From Spirochaetota bacterium (lineage in GTDB: Bacteria; Spirochaetota; UBA4802; UBA5550), in contig JAAYBQ010000180.1 in NCBI GenBank assembly GCA_012730035.1, positions 1 to 39,247 of the forward strand: a DNA stretch of 39,247 nucleotides, written 5' to 3'. Both the position numbers and the translations under genes were made by a program. The notes beneath the pieces are model-generated. The model saw only the letters and a list, made by a program, of their open reading frames with translations, was not told where the DNA came from and ran no database searches. Below, piece after piece: positions 1 to 7,687 of this stretch (its first letter is position 1; each line of letters begins with the position of its first letter).

Positions 1-240
1 AACATCATCAAGATGTTCAACCAGGTCATGGTGATATTTTTCGCGGGCGGTTTGCAGCCGTAAAGTGGCGATTTTTCTTGCGTCTTCAAGGCCCTCTTTA
101 TACAGGCTGAGGCTGTCGCTTTCTGAATCACCAAGATGGCCCCGTTCATCGGCGAATTCCAAACCGGAGATTTCGTTGGAAAAATTCTGTATTTTTACGG
201 ATAAATAATAGATATCAAATAAAATCGAAAGGAAATCCAA
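1..240 (-). CDS. Partial unknown protein (N-terminal 80 codons)
   Basis: An open frame runs from a TTG codon at 238-240 to the window edge with no stop. A strong purine-rich ribosome-binding site (AAGGGGGG) lies just upstream of the TTG, and no ATG or GTG occurs nearby, so TTG is the likely start. The visible part begins with a hydrophobic-aromatic stretch (MDFLSILFDIYYLS) and continues as a charged, helix-rich segment with acidic clusters (ESDSLSLYKEG, DARKIATLRLQ, VEHLDDV), which suggests a helical or coiled-coil protein. I do not recognise a family. The gene is divergent from the secreted protein at 753. The C-terminus lies outside the window, so length and function cannot be judged. Confidence 0.6.
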   Translation of the reverse strand, partial: MDFLSILFDIYYLSVKIQNFSNEISGLEFADERGHLGDSESDSLSLYKEGLEDARKIATLRLQTAREKYHHDLVEHLDDV

Positions 241-752
241 GGAGCCCCCCTTTTACAGTGACATTGTTTACATAATCTTTTCTATGTAAAAATTTCTCGC
301 ATTAAAACACTAACGATCATACTTAACCAGCATGCTTTAACCTTGCTGCATAATGTCACGCTGTCGAAAGAGCAGCTTAGGCTTTAAAAAAATTCGGCTT
401 GTATGGCTGTAACTACCGGTTATGAGTCTGCCGAAAAACGTTCAGCATTATAAATCATTCTGTTTTACTGTAAATCGCTGTAAAAAATATGCAAATTAAA
501 TTTTTGCCATAAACCTGCGCAGTGACAGCAATGTTTTACATTATATTTTAATCAGGAATATGACACAAAGTAATATTTATTCTCTGCTCAAGTGTAAAAA
601 TCTTCAGATTCCGGAATGTTTTATCTGTCCCTGATTCCATAAGCAGAGCATATTATAAATTTTTTATAATATTAATTATAATTAATATTTTATGTATTAT
701 ATTTATATATGAATTACGATTACAATATCAATATACCAAGGAGGCTTTATTC
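241..752. other. AT-rich intergenic region between divergent genes
   Basis: No gene of credible length or composition is visible. The stretch 655-712 is almost pure A/T, as expected for bent or easily melted promoter DNA ahead of the gene at 753. Short TGTAAA/TTTACA words recur (near 254, 267, 285, 464-474, 481, 533 and 593), one of them as the small palindrome TTTACTGTAAA at 464-474. These might be regulator sites, or simply a by-product of AT-rich sequence. Confidence 0.45.
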
Positions 753-1463
753 ATGAAAAAATTTTTAATCCCCATCTTTCTGGGAGTTTTTGCATTCTCC
801 TACTCAGCTCTTTCTGCTGCTCCATGCGTTAAATGGGACCAGGTCAAGAGTGATATCCAGAAGTACTTTGCAGAAAATAAAAACTTGAAGATGATATCAC
901 TTGAAAAAACCGGCGACGCGGAGTTCAATACTTTTACAACCCGTACAGGAAGATATACAACAGATAAAAATGGAAATACCGTTGAAATAGAAACACAGGA
1001 TGAAAGATGCGTTCAAAAAGCCAAAGTTGTATTTACCGATGATGCCAACAACAAGAAGACTCAAACCTGGTCTGTTATCTACCTGCCAAAAAATGGAAAA
1101 CTTGTTTACACTGGTTTTACAACAAGAGAAGAAGAAATCGAAGTTTCCAAAGACCTTGATCTTCCAGCTGATGATGAGCTGAAAAAACTGATAATTACTG
1201 AATGGAATAAGAATATCAGCGGTGACGACATAGAACTTGTTGATATAAAAGTGATAAATATAAAATTAAAATATTTTTCACATGCCAAGAACACCTCCAG
1301 GTGGATTGTTACAGTAGATATGGTAGTGGTCCGCAAGGGCGGAGTGTTTTCAGGAAATAAAGAATGCAATGTAAGCGGCGCAAATTTAGTGCTTGTAAAA
1401 AAACAGAAATCAGACCCGTGGGAACTTAGTTTCAGCAGCATGAGTTTCAGGTGCGACAGGTAA
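753..1463 (+). CDS. Secreted protein of unknown function
   Basis: A 236-residue protein with a clear Sec signal peptide: MKK, a hydrophobic core at residues 4-18, and a likely cleavage at SALSA-AP near residue 22. It is therefore probably periplasmic or outer-surface. The ATG follows a consensus AAGGAGG at 738-744 with 8 nt spacing, so the start is secure. The mature part seems to hold two similar halves (about residues 27-120 and 135-232). Each has a helix followed by beta-strands, with a WSVIYLP or RWIVTVDM strand and a C-terminal strand with aromatic residues. That layout could suit NTF2-like or similar alpha+beta domains, but this is inference only. Three cysteines remain after cleavage. 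The gene is AT-rich and transcribed alone, converging on the lipoprotein gene at 1561. No family recognised. Confidence 0.8.
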   Translation: MKKFLIPIFLGVFAFSYSALSAAPCVKWDQVKSDIQKYFAENKNLKMISLEKTGDAEFNTFTTRTGRYTTDKNGNTVEIETQDERCVQKAKVVFTDDANNKKTQTWSVIYLPKNGKLVYTGFTTREEEIEVSKDLDLPADDELKKLIITEWNKNISGDDIELVDIKVINIKLKYFSHAKNTSRWIVTVDMVVVRKGGVFSGNKECNVSGANLVLVKKQKSDPWELSFSSMSFRCDR

Positions 1464-1511
1464 GGATAAATAATTACCGGGAAGATTTCAGAAAAATTTT
1501 TCTTAAACAAT

Positions 1512-1550
1512 AATTCAGCGGTTTCCTGATTTCCAGGAGACTGCTGAATT
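1512..1550. terminator. Long hairpin between convergent genes (bidirectional terminator)
   Basis: The sequence shows two 17-nt arms that pair completely, with two G-U pairs in the plus-strand RNA, around the 5-nt loop ATTTC. Only four T residues follow on the plus side. It sits between the convergent ends at 1463 and 1561, so it probably ends transcription in both directions. Confidence 0.65.
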
Positions 1551-1560
1551 TTAAGCACGA

Positions 1561-2352
1561 TTAAAGCATTGAAATAACTTTATCGCTGCTATTTTCAATT
1601 GATGAATCAAAAGTTTTAATAGTGGTTTCATTGATATCGGCAGTCCAGCCTTTAAGAGGCATTGTTGTGTCAGCCATTTCAGAGAAATCTCTTTCCCTCT
1701 CGTCAGCCCTCGGGGTTGATATTATCAGATCTCCTTTTTTATCAACAAGCTGCATGCCTATAAAAGTCCTGGCCTTTGCAGAAACCCCTGATCCTTTAAA
1801 CCAGCTTTTTGAATATGCGAAATCGAAAGATAGAATTAAAACGGCATCTGATCCTGTCTGGATACAAAATTCTGATAAAAGTTGTTTTAATTCAACTTCT
1901 CCGTTGTTTATCCAGAGCAATGATGAATTATTCAGCTGCACATAGAAAGAAGAAGAATTTTTAGTATTTTTGTTCGACCATAATTCAAGTGGTTTATAAG
2001 CGCTGCTTTTTACAAATGCACCAACTGGCGTTATATTCCATTTAAAAGTTTCAGAAAGTTTTTTAATAACTATACTTTGAGATTTTTTCAGAAGCATCGT
2101 ACCACGAGGCTCGAATTCTTTAATTGCCTCTTGCGACTTTAAATCGGATTGAACTGTTGCATCAACAGCAAAAAATATCGGGGCTTGACGCTGATTATCA
2201 ATAGTGATTGCAGCCGGGCAATATACGCTTACAACAGCAATTTTTTTGACCCCGGAGAGTTGGTCTCGTTTTACATTAAGTAGCGTTCCACAACTGAAAA
2301 GAAAAACCGTAAGAAAAAATATCAGAACATGTCGGATTATTTTAATATTCAT
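1561..2352 (-). CDS. Lipoprotein of unknown function
   Basis: A 263-residue predicted lipoprotein. The chosen ATG at 2350-2352 has a GGGAGG ribosome-binding site directly upstream and gives a classic lipoprotein signal: MNIKIIRH, a hydrophobic core, then lipobox LFSC with the lipidated Cys at residue 20. The frame is open 25 codons further upstream, but that extension lacks a ribosome-binding site and would bury the signal peptide. The mature protein has a KKIAVVSVYCPA strand near residue 37 and a GSDAVLILSFDFAYSK segment near residue 165, followed by a GMQLVDKKGDLI strand. This resembles lipoproteins that combine an alpha/beta region with beta-strands, but I cannot name the family. AT-rich, convergent with the secreted protein at 753, and likely inner- or outer-membrane anchored. 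Confidence 0.75.
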   Translation of the reverse strand: MNIKIIRHVLIFFLTVFLFSCGTLLNVKRDQLSGVKKIAVVSVYCPAAITIDNQRQAPIFFAVDATVQSDLKSQEAIKEFEPRGTMLLKKSQSIVIKKLSETFKWNITPVGAFVKSSAYKPLELWSNKNTKNSSSFYVQLNNSSLLWINNGEVELKQLLSEFCIQTGSDAVLILSFDFAYSKSWFKGSGVSAKARTFIGMQLVDKKGDLIISTPRADERERDFSEMADTTMPLKGWTADINETTIKTFDSSIENSSDKVISML

Positions 2353-2697
2353 GTGATCCTCCCTGATTTGATTTTTTAATATAACGAACTGCTGATGTAA
2401 AACAGCCGGAGTCCTTCGGGCCACCACCGGAGCAGGCTCCAGGACTGTACACTGTCAATATATTGTATTTTGAAATCTACATCTCAATACTCAGTTTAAC
2501 ATTTAAGGATGCCGCAGGCAATTATTTTTAGTCATCTGTATTGTTTTTCTGCAGCCTGCAGCCTGTTCAGACTGTGAAAAATGCTGTTTTGAATAGAGCG
2601 TGGACGGCGGAGTTAGCCAACCACCCCCTGTCACGAAGTGCCGCAATCAAATTATTATTATATTCATGACTTTAAATTCCGGGAATGGTGTTTTAAA
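2353..2697. other. Intergenic region, no gene seen
   Basis: I see no coding frame with a ribosome-binding site. It must carry the promoter of the lipoprotein gene and the 3' end of the EIIC-EAL transcript. Minor structure: AGTCCT and AGGACT arms about 35 nt apart near 2410-2446, and a CTGCAGCCTGCAG motif near 2550-2563. A TTGACA occurs on the minus strand at 2453-2458, but no -10 box sits at the right distance. Confidence 0.4.
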
Positions 2698-4833
2698 TCA
2701 GGATTTGCTGTTTTTAAGACTGACATAATATTTGAAAAGATCATCAGGCTCCAGCGGAGGGCTGTAAAGGTAACCCTGGTAATGACGGCAGCCCAGCCTC
2801 TCAAGCGCTTTCTGCTGTTCGTGGTTATTGACAAATTCGGCGATTATCAATATATCCATTGCTGCTGCAAGTTGAACAATGGAGCTGATGATTTCGGTAC
2901 ACCTGGGATTTGTAAGAACCTCGTGAATCAGTTCTCCGTCCAGCTTTATGGTATCAAGGTTAAGCTCCTTGAGATACATCAGAGAGCTGTGCCCCATGCC
3001 GAAATCGTCCATGGCAACCCGCAGCCCCATGTTTTTAAGTTCATTCAGCCTCGCAATACGTTCAAGTCCTCCAAGCGACACCTGTTCTGTTATCTCAATC
3101 TCTATGCAGGAGGGAGCAAGCCCGGTCTCGTCCAGTACAGCTGCCACCTTTAACGGCAGGTGGGGATCATCAAGCTGGTACGGGGAAAGGTTTATGGAAA
3201 GCGATATATCGTCAATGCCCTCTTCACGCCACTGCTTCATTTTGCCGCAGGCAGTTTTAATTATCCATATTCCGAGTTCATGAATCAACGGGGTCTCTTC
3301 AGCTATTGCAACTGCCACAGGGGGAGCTATGGGGCCGAACTCCTTATGGTTCCACCTGAGAAGCGCCTCCATACCGGTCATTTTGTTCGATGAATCTACC
3401 TGCGGCTGGTACATCAGTTTTATTCTTCCGTTATGGAGGTCACGCGGGAGGTCCCCTGCAAGGAGCCTTGCGAGGTTGCCTGTATCATCCATGCGGTCCA
3501 GCAGTATAGTCGCCCGGTTTTCATCAAGATGCTTTACCTTTTCCACCAGATTCTGCAGGATAACCTGCTGGCCCTCGGCAAGCCGCTTTTCATACATCCG
3601 CACAAACGGCCAGTATATAGTAATTCCCACGGCAAGGTTGAAGAGTTGAAGTATAGCACCGCTCAGGGATCCTGTGGCCGCATAACCCCCTATAATAAGT
3701 GGTGTAGTCCACTCCACGGGAGATACAGTGAGGCTGACAAGACCCAGCGACATTGCGGTATATGTGACAGCTGTGAGTATAACCGGCAGAATAACGAATG
3801 GTATAAAAAGATAAAAGTTAAGTATTACTGGTATGCCGAAGACCATGATTTCATTAACATTGAAAATACCAGGGAGGGTAGATATGACAGCTATCTGTTT
3901 TGTGTTGCTTCTTCTTATCCCCAGAAGAAGCGCCACTATAAGACAGAGGGTGGCCCCTGATCCGCCCAGAAAAACAAATACGTCGAAAAACTGTTTTGTA
4001 AATATCTCGACTGGCGGAAGCCCCTGATCCGCCAGCCTGCGGTTAACCTCGAGCGCGGGTACAAACAGGGTCTGCGTTACGGGTTCAAGCACGTTATTGC
4101 CGTGTATTCCGAAAAACCAGAATAAATGTATAAGGCCCACGAATATGACAGCGGTAAAAAGTGATGACGACATGCCGGTAAACATGTTTTTAAGTCCCTG
4201 GTTGAGCGCAGCATGAACATCCTCGATACCGGCAGATGCCAGCAGTATATGCAGAAATGAAAACACGGAGATGGTGAGCATTGCCGGGACAAGTGAGCTT
4301 ATTGCCTGCGCAAGGTTGCGGTCCGCCGTGTTGCTGTAGAGGCGAATTTTGAGCCGCGGAACCGATGAGAAGTAAAGAAAGAGCAGTGATGATGTACACG
4401 CGATGAGAATGGCAATGAACACTCCCAGCGGCCCGAGCCAGTTAAGGAGCAGGTATCCCTGCTTCACATTCATCATGGCGAAGAGTGATGCCAGTGACAC
4501 TATGGCTGTTATCATCGGATTTACTTCATGCTTAATGCCCCTGAGGGAATTTCTTGCCATTGAGTAACTGATCGAAAGGAGCATGCCCGTAGCCATTATG
4601 GCGAATGTACCGCGATGCACGTATACGCCGAAACTGTTCCACCCTGATCCGAAAATACCGCTCATGAATTCCTGGTAGAGCTTTACAGGAAGGTTATTGA
4701 GGAAAATGGCAAAGGCGCCTATCATCATGACCGGGATCATAAGAGTGAGGCCCTGGCGTATTGATGTAATCACCAGGGTATCGCTTATCCTCCTCATAAA
4801 AGAAGAAGAGGCTGTTTTTATGTATGATATCAT
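2698..4833 (-). CDS. PTS sugar permease EIIC fused to EAL c-di-GMP phosphodiesterase domain
   Basis: The first ~425 residues are a multi-spanning permease of the lactose/cellobiose PTS EIIC family. The substrate-site signatures GIHGNNVL (about residue 242) and NEIMVFGIP (about 327) are both present. After a linker with a short coiled segment comes a complete EAL domain (about 440-700). Metal and catalytic residues visible: E of EALLRW (489), N of INLS (548), E of IEITE (580), the DD of MDDFG (609-610), K of IKLD (630), E of IIAE (666) and Q of YQGY (686). The usual AEGVE motif reads AEFVN, so the second Glu is missing. No EIIA or EIIB gene is nearby, so the protein may sense a sugar and hydrolyse cyclic di-GMP rather than, or besides, import. 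The ATG at 4831-4833 is preferred; an in-frame TTG lies 24 nt upstream, and neither has a well-spaced ribosome-binding site. Confidence 0.9.
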   Translation of the reverse strand: MISYIKTASSSFMRRISDTLVITSIRQGLTLMIPVMMIGAFAIFLNNLPVKLYQEFMSGIFGSGWNSFGVYVHRGTFAIMATGMLLSISYSMARNSLRGIKHEVNPMITAIVSLASLFAMMNVKQGYLLLNWLGPLGVFIAILIACTSSLLFLYFSSVPRLKIRLYSNTADRNLAQAISSLVPAMLTISVFSFLHILLASAGIEDVHAALNQGLKNMFTGMSSSLFTAVIFVGLIHLFWFFGIHGNNVLEPVTQTLFVPALEVNRRLADQGLPPVEIFTKQFFDVFVFLGGSGATLCLIVALLLGIRRSNTKQIAVISTLPGIFNVNEIMVFGIPVILNFYLFIPFVILPVILTAVTYTAMSLGLVSLTVSPVEWTTPLIIGGYAATGSLSGAILQLFNLAVGITIYWPFVRMYEKRLAEGQQVILQNLVEKVKHLDENRATILLDRMDDTGNLARLLAGDLPRDLHNGRIKLMYQPQVDSSNKMTGMEALLRWNHKEFGPIAPPVAVAIAEETPLIHELGIWIIKTACGKMKQWREEGIDDISLSINLSPYQLDDPHLPLKVAAVLDETGLAPSCIEIEITEQVSLGGLERIARLNELKNMGLRVAMDDFGMGHSSLMYLKELNLDTIKLDGELIHEVLTNPRCTEIISSIVQLAAAMDILIIAEFVNNHEQQKALERLGCRHYQGYLYSPPLEPDDLFKYYVSLKNSKS

Positions 4834-5019
4834 AAAAAAGAACCCGTATTCCCCCAAGCCATATTTATAAGATACAATATTTTGAGCATGTCAAGTACGT
4901 ATATTTTTATGTAAGGAAATTTTTTAAGGAAACCTGCAGTATTAAAACACTTCAAATGTGCTTTACCACTACTTTACTGCTGATATGTTTTTTCAGAGCA
5001 AGCAGAATCGGGTTAGTTC

Positions 5020-5048
5020 TTGACTTTCATTCTCGCGCATATTTTTAT
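5020..5048 (+). promoter_or_regulatory. Candidate sigma-70 promoter
   Basis: TTGACT at 5020-5025, a 17-bp spacer, then TTTTAT at 5043-5048 (an overlapping TATAAA lies 3 bp further on). It points to the membrane protein gene that follows and would start RNA near 5055. Confidence 0.5.
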
Positions 5049-5134
5049 AAATTAAATCTGTGGCAAAATGATAATTATTAATGCAGGCCCGGATTTACAG
5101 TATCAATCAGGGCCACCGGATAAGAGGTGAAAAG

Positions 5135-5785
5135 TTGACGGGTGAAAAAATTATTGATCTCGGGAGCGGAACAGGATGGGCATGGGTTAGCGCAACGGGC
5201 TATGGTGCGGGCCTGATTTTTATGATCATACTTGCTGTTGCGCTTATCGGGCATTCACTGATCCATAATGAAACAGGGGCTTTACGGAATTTCTGGATAG
5301 GCGGAATTGCTGCCCTTGCCGGTTCGATTTTTTTTGCGTACGAGGGCTCCCGCCTGTTTGTAACGGCAGCAATGATTAGAATTGAACCCACGGGTGCCTG
5401 GCATCTTTACGCTCCGGCCGGCAATAAGATCGGCTCTATTTCTGCAGACATGAACCGCTCTATTCTGCTCTGGGCAGAGGTTAATACTTATAAATCTTCA
5501 CCCTATTTTGATTCTCTGCATGGAATAGTCCGCACCGATAACGGCAAGGAATATTGTCTTAAGGTATCCGGAGCTTTTGACCTGCTGATACATCTTGGCT
5601 ACGGGTCTTACTGGCTTGACCATGATAACCTTACACTTGCCGAGGAAAAAGACGCAAAAGATAGAGGGGCGCGCATGGTTTATGCCGGAAAGAATAAAGA
5701 AGGGGGGATTCTTCTGCCTGAACATTCTTACGACGCAAAAGGGATTTCCAGTGTACGGGAATTTATTTTAACCCGGGCGCGGTAG
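5135..5785 (+). CDS. Small two-TM membrane protein of unknown function
   Basis: The frame is open from an ATG at 5081, but that ATG has no ribosome-binding site. The TTG at 5135 follows AGGTGA, a perfect six-base match to the anti-Shine-Dalgarno sequence, with good spacing, so I place the start there (216 residues). Two hydrophobic helices follow (about residues 22-42, YGAGLIFMIILAVALIG, and 52-72, WIGGIAALAGSIFFAY). A soluble, probably cytoplasmic, beta-rich domain makes up the rest (MIRIEPTGAWHLYAP, YCLKVSGAFDLLIHLG). This layout resembles small membrane proteins with a PH-like or DUF-type C-terminal domain, but no motif lets me name it. It stands alone between a divergent EIIC-EAL gene and a convergent WG-repeat remnant. 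Confidence 0.65.
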   Translation: MTGEKIIDLGSGTGWAWVSATGYGAGLIFMIILAVALIGHSLIHNETGALRNFWIGGIAALAGSIFFAYEGSRLFVTAAMIRIEPTGAWHLYAPAGNKIGSISADMNRSILLWAEVNTYKSSPYFDSLHGIVRTDNGKEYCLKVSGAFDLLIHLGYGSYWLDHDNLTLAEEKDAKDRGARMVYAGKNKEGGILLPEHSYDAKGISSVREFILTRAR

Positions 5786-5811
5786 ATCTATTTAAGCCGG
5801 GGTTTTTCAGC

Positions 5812-6522
5812 TTATCTCTTCCGGAATGTCATTATGATGTTCCCTTTTTTATCTATGAATCCGTATCCAGTTTCAGTTTCAATTCTGGCAAGACCATCTT
5901 GAAATGACCATGCCCTGATAAACTTGAACTCTATTGCTGCTTTCCCGGTTTTATCAATGAAACCATACTTTCCGCTCTTTTTTACAACTGCGAGTCCATC
6001 TGAGAACCGGTCGGCTGATTCAAATTGAAACTCTACAGCCATGTTCCCTTTATTGTCAAGAAAGCCATAATTACCGTTTTTTTTAACCAGGGCAAGCCCC
6101 TCGGTGAACATGGATGCGCTGTCAAACTGGAATTCAACAACAACACTTCCTTCTCTGTTAATATAGCCCCATTTATCTTTGCGGCATACGGGTGCAAGTC
6201 CGTCTGAAAAATGATCAGCATTATCGTATTCAGCTTTAATTATTACTTTTCCTTCTTTGTTAATGAAGCCGTATTTATAATTATCCTTTAAAATTTTTAC
6301 CCATGCAAGACCTTCTGAAAACCCCATTGAAAAATCAAATTCAGTTTCAAAAACTGTTTTGCCCTCCCTGTTGATGAAATCAACATGTCCATTCCTGCCG
6401 TTTTTCCAGACAGGTGCAAGCCCTTCATTAAAACTGCCTGCAGTTGCGAACTGGAAATCAATGACAACTTTTCCTTCTTTAATTCAGTAATTATTGCCAA
6501 AAGTATTTATCAGCGCCCCGGG
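5812..6522 (-). pseudogene. 5'-truncated WG-repeat protein remnant
   Basis: About six WG (KWG-type) repeats are visible, each reading roughly G-[YF]-I-[ND]-K-x-G-K, a beta segment, then F-x-[DE]-G-L-A. Repeat proteins of this type are common in Leptospira and other bacteria and probably form beta-sheet binding surfaces. The frame is intact from 6483 down to the TAA at 5812-5814. An in-frame TGA at 6484-6486 interrupts the repeat, replacing the expected GFIN after NNY. Upstream of it, homologous codons (ALINTFGNNY) continue to about 6522, where similarity ends just short of the stop of the next gene. No signal peptide or proper start exists; the only ATG (6325-6327) lies in mid-repeat. I therefore read it as a pseudogene that lost its 5' part, although a short product from 6327 is possible. 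Confidence 0.75.
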
Positions 6523-6535
6523 TAACAGAGTGTGG

Positions 6536-7546
6536 TTAAGCCTTTAATGCAAGTCCCGCGTCAAGGAGCTCCTGGTTGAGGTACGCGCCGCGGCTTATGA
6601 TGCCCTGAGCATCGGTTTCATCAGCAAGGTAGAATATGTCCGCCAGATATCGCCCGTATTTGTCATTCTTCCATGTTTTTATGCCTATTACCGGGCAGCG
6701 GGCCAGGCGCTTTTTTACATAGGCTGCGGCGCGTTCACCTTCGGCGGTGCCAAGTTCAGGCGCGTCTATTCCGCGAAGCCGCAGTTTAAGGCGGACAGTT
6801 GTATCAAAGCCGCAGTCTATGACGGCATGGATTGTGTCAGCATCTATTATATTATGGATGTATGCGCGGTAAAAGTAGAGATTATGCTCTGACCCTGCCG
6901 CGTCAAGTACGGTGTAGCCTGACGCTTTTTTACCTGTCTGTACCAGGCCGGACTGTATTGCGCCGCTGTTTTTTACATGTATGGTGCGGTATATGCTGAA
7001 CCCGCAGTCCACAGCCAGGGTTCCGGATTGCGGCACTGCAGCTGTTTTGTAGGTGTAGAGGCTGCCGCGGGTAACGGCAAGCTGCGGGGCTGTGTAGCCC
7101 TGCGCCGAGGTATGAATGCCGGATACGCGCTCCGCTTCGATTATGCTCCTGAGCTGGTAGTTTGTAAGGGATTCGCGTATTATCCTCTGTTCAAGGATAT
7201 TTCTCTGCTTCGGATTTTCAACCGTGAGCAGGGTAACGTAGTTGCTCCAGTCGATCTGCGGTGTGATTTTGTCATGGGCCCACTGGCGGCTGAACGCGCG
7301 CATATTCTTCAGGTTTGTGGCTGAGAAGCCGCGTCCGTATTGCGCGCTGAGGTCTTCAGAAAGTTTGCGGATAAGGTGTGATGCATATTCGTTCTTACCG
7401 CTGTACCTGCCTGCTGCTTCGGATATATGTTTACCGATCTGCCAGTATATTGAGATAGCCGATATCTTTGAATTTTCGCACAGAGAGGTTATTGTGCCGA
7501 GTATTTGTCCGTATTCATTGCTGTCGATGGAAGAGTTATTTGCCAT
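6536..7546 (-). CDS. DUF1016 N-terminal domain fused to thermonuclease (SNase) domain
   Basis: A 336-residue protein. Residues about 12-138 match the N-terminal DUF1016 (YhcG-type) domain: IYWQIGKHI, then GRGFSATNLKNMRAF. In YhcG this domain precedes a PD-(D/E)XK nuclease domain. Here that C-terminal part is absent. A linker (about 140-222) leads to a staphylococcal-nuclease-like domain (about 224-336). Its catalytic set appears complete by alignment to SNase: D235 and D237 (IIDADTI), R256, D261 and E264 (LRLRGIDAPE), and R299 (DKYGRYLADIF). It should cleave nucleic acid using Ca2+. There is no signal peptide, so it should act in the cytoplasm, unlike most SNases. The ribosome-binding site is weak. 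It lies directly upstream, on the same strand, of the truncated WG gene, and two perfect palindromes precede it. Confidence 0.85.
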   Translation of the reverse strand: MANNSSIDSNEYGQILGTITSLCENSKISAISIYWQIGKHISEAAGRYSGKNEYASHLIRKLSEDLSAQYGRGFSATNLKNMRAFSRQWAHDKITPQIDWSNYVTLLTVENPKQRNILEQRIIRESLTNYQLRSIIEAERVSGIHTSAQGYTAPQLAVTRGSLYTYKTAAVPQSGTLAVDCGFSIYRTIHVKNSGAIQSGLVQTGKKASGYTVLDAAGSEHNLYFYRAYIHNIIDADTIHAVIDCGFDTTVRLKLRLRGIDAPELGTAEGERAAAYVKKRLARCPVIGIKTWKNDKYGRYLADIFYLADETDAQGIISRGAYLNQELLDAGLALKA

Positions 7547-7583
7547 GCTGATTCCGGTATATGTTTTTCATGAACCGGCGGGT

Positions 7584-7613
7584 CCATAGTCTTGGCGTTA
7601 GCCAAGACTATGG
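7584..7613. repeat. Perfect inverted repeat, 13-bp arms
   Basis: Arms CCATAGTCTTGGC and its exact complement flank a GTTA loop. It lies about 40 bp upstream of the nuclease start codon and overlaps the proposed -10 box, so it could be an operator, or a hairpin in the 5' leader. Confidence 0.85.
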
Positions 7614-7633
7614 CGTGTTTTATATTTTGTCAA
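7605..7633 (-). promoter_or_regulatory. Candidate promoter of the DUF1016-SNase gene
   Basis: On the minus strand TTGACA (7628-7633) and TAGTCT (7605-7610) are separated by 17 bp. The -10 box is weak (3/6). RNA would start near 7598, giving a leader of about 50 nt. The -10 lies within one arm of the inverted repeat at 7584-7613, which would suit repression by a bound protein. Confidence 0.4.
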
Positions 7634-7641
7634 TAATTTTC

Positions 7642-7671
7642 CGCAACAGGTCAGATATCTGACCTGTTGCG
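7642..7671. repeat. Perfect 30-bp palindrome without loop
   Basis: Both 15-nt halves are exactly complementary, centred on AGATATCT, with outer arms CGCAACAGGTC. It lies 17 bp beyond the stop of the small gene at 7688 and just upstream of the -35 box of the nuclease gene. No T-run follows on the minus strand, so it is a poor terminator; a protein-binding site or recombination site is an alternative. Confidence 0.85.
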
Positions 7672-7687
7672 TTTACGCTGTTTTTAC

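Noticed and set aside
6484-6486. Recoding of the in-frame TGA in the WG-repeat frame (for example as selenocysteine)
   Set aside because: The expected residues at this point are Gly-Phe, not Cys, two repeat residues are missing, and no start or signal peptide exists upstream.
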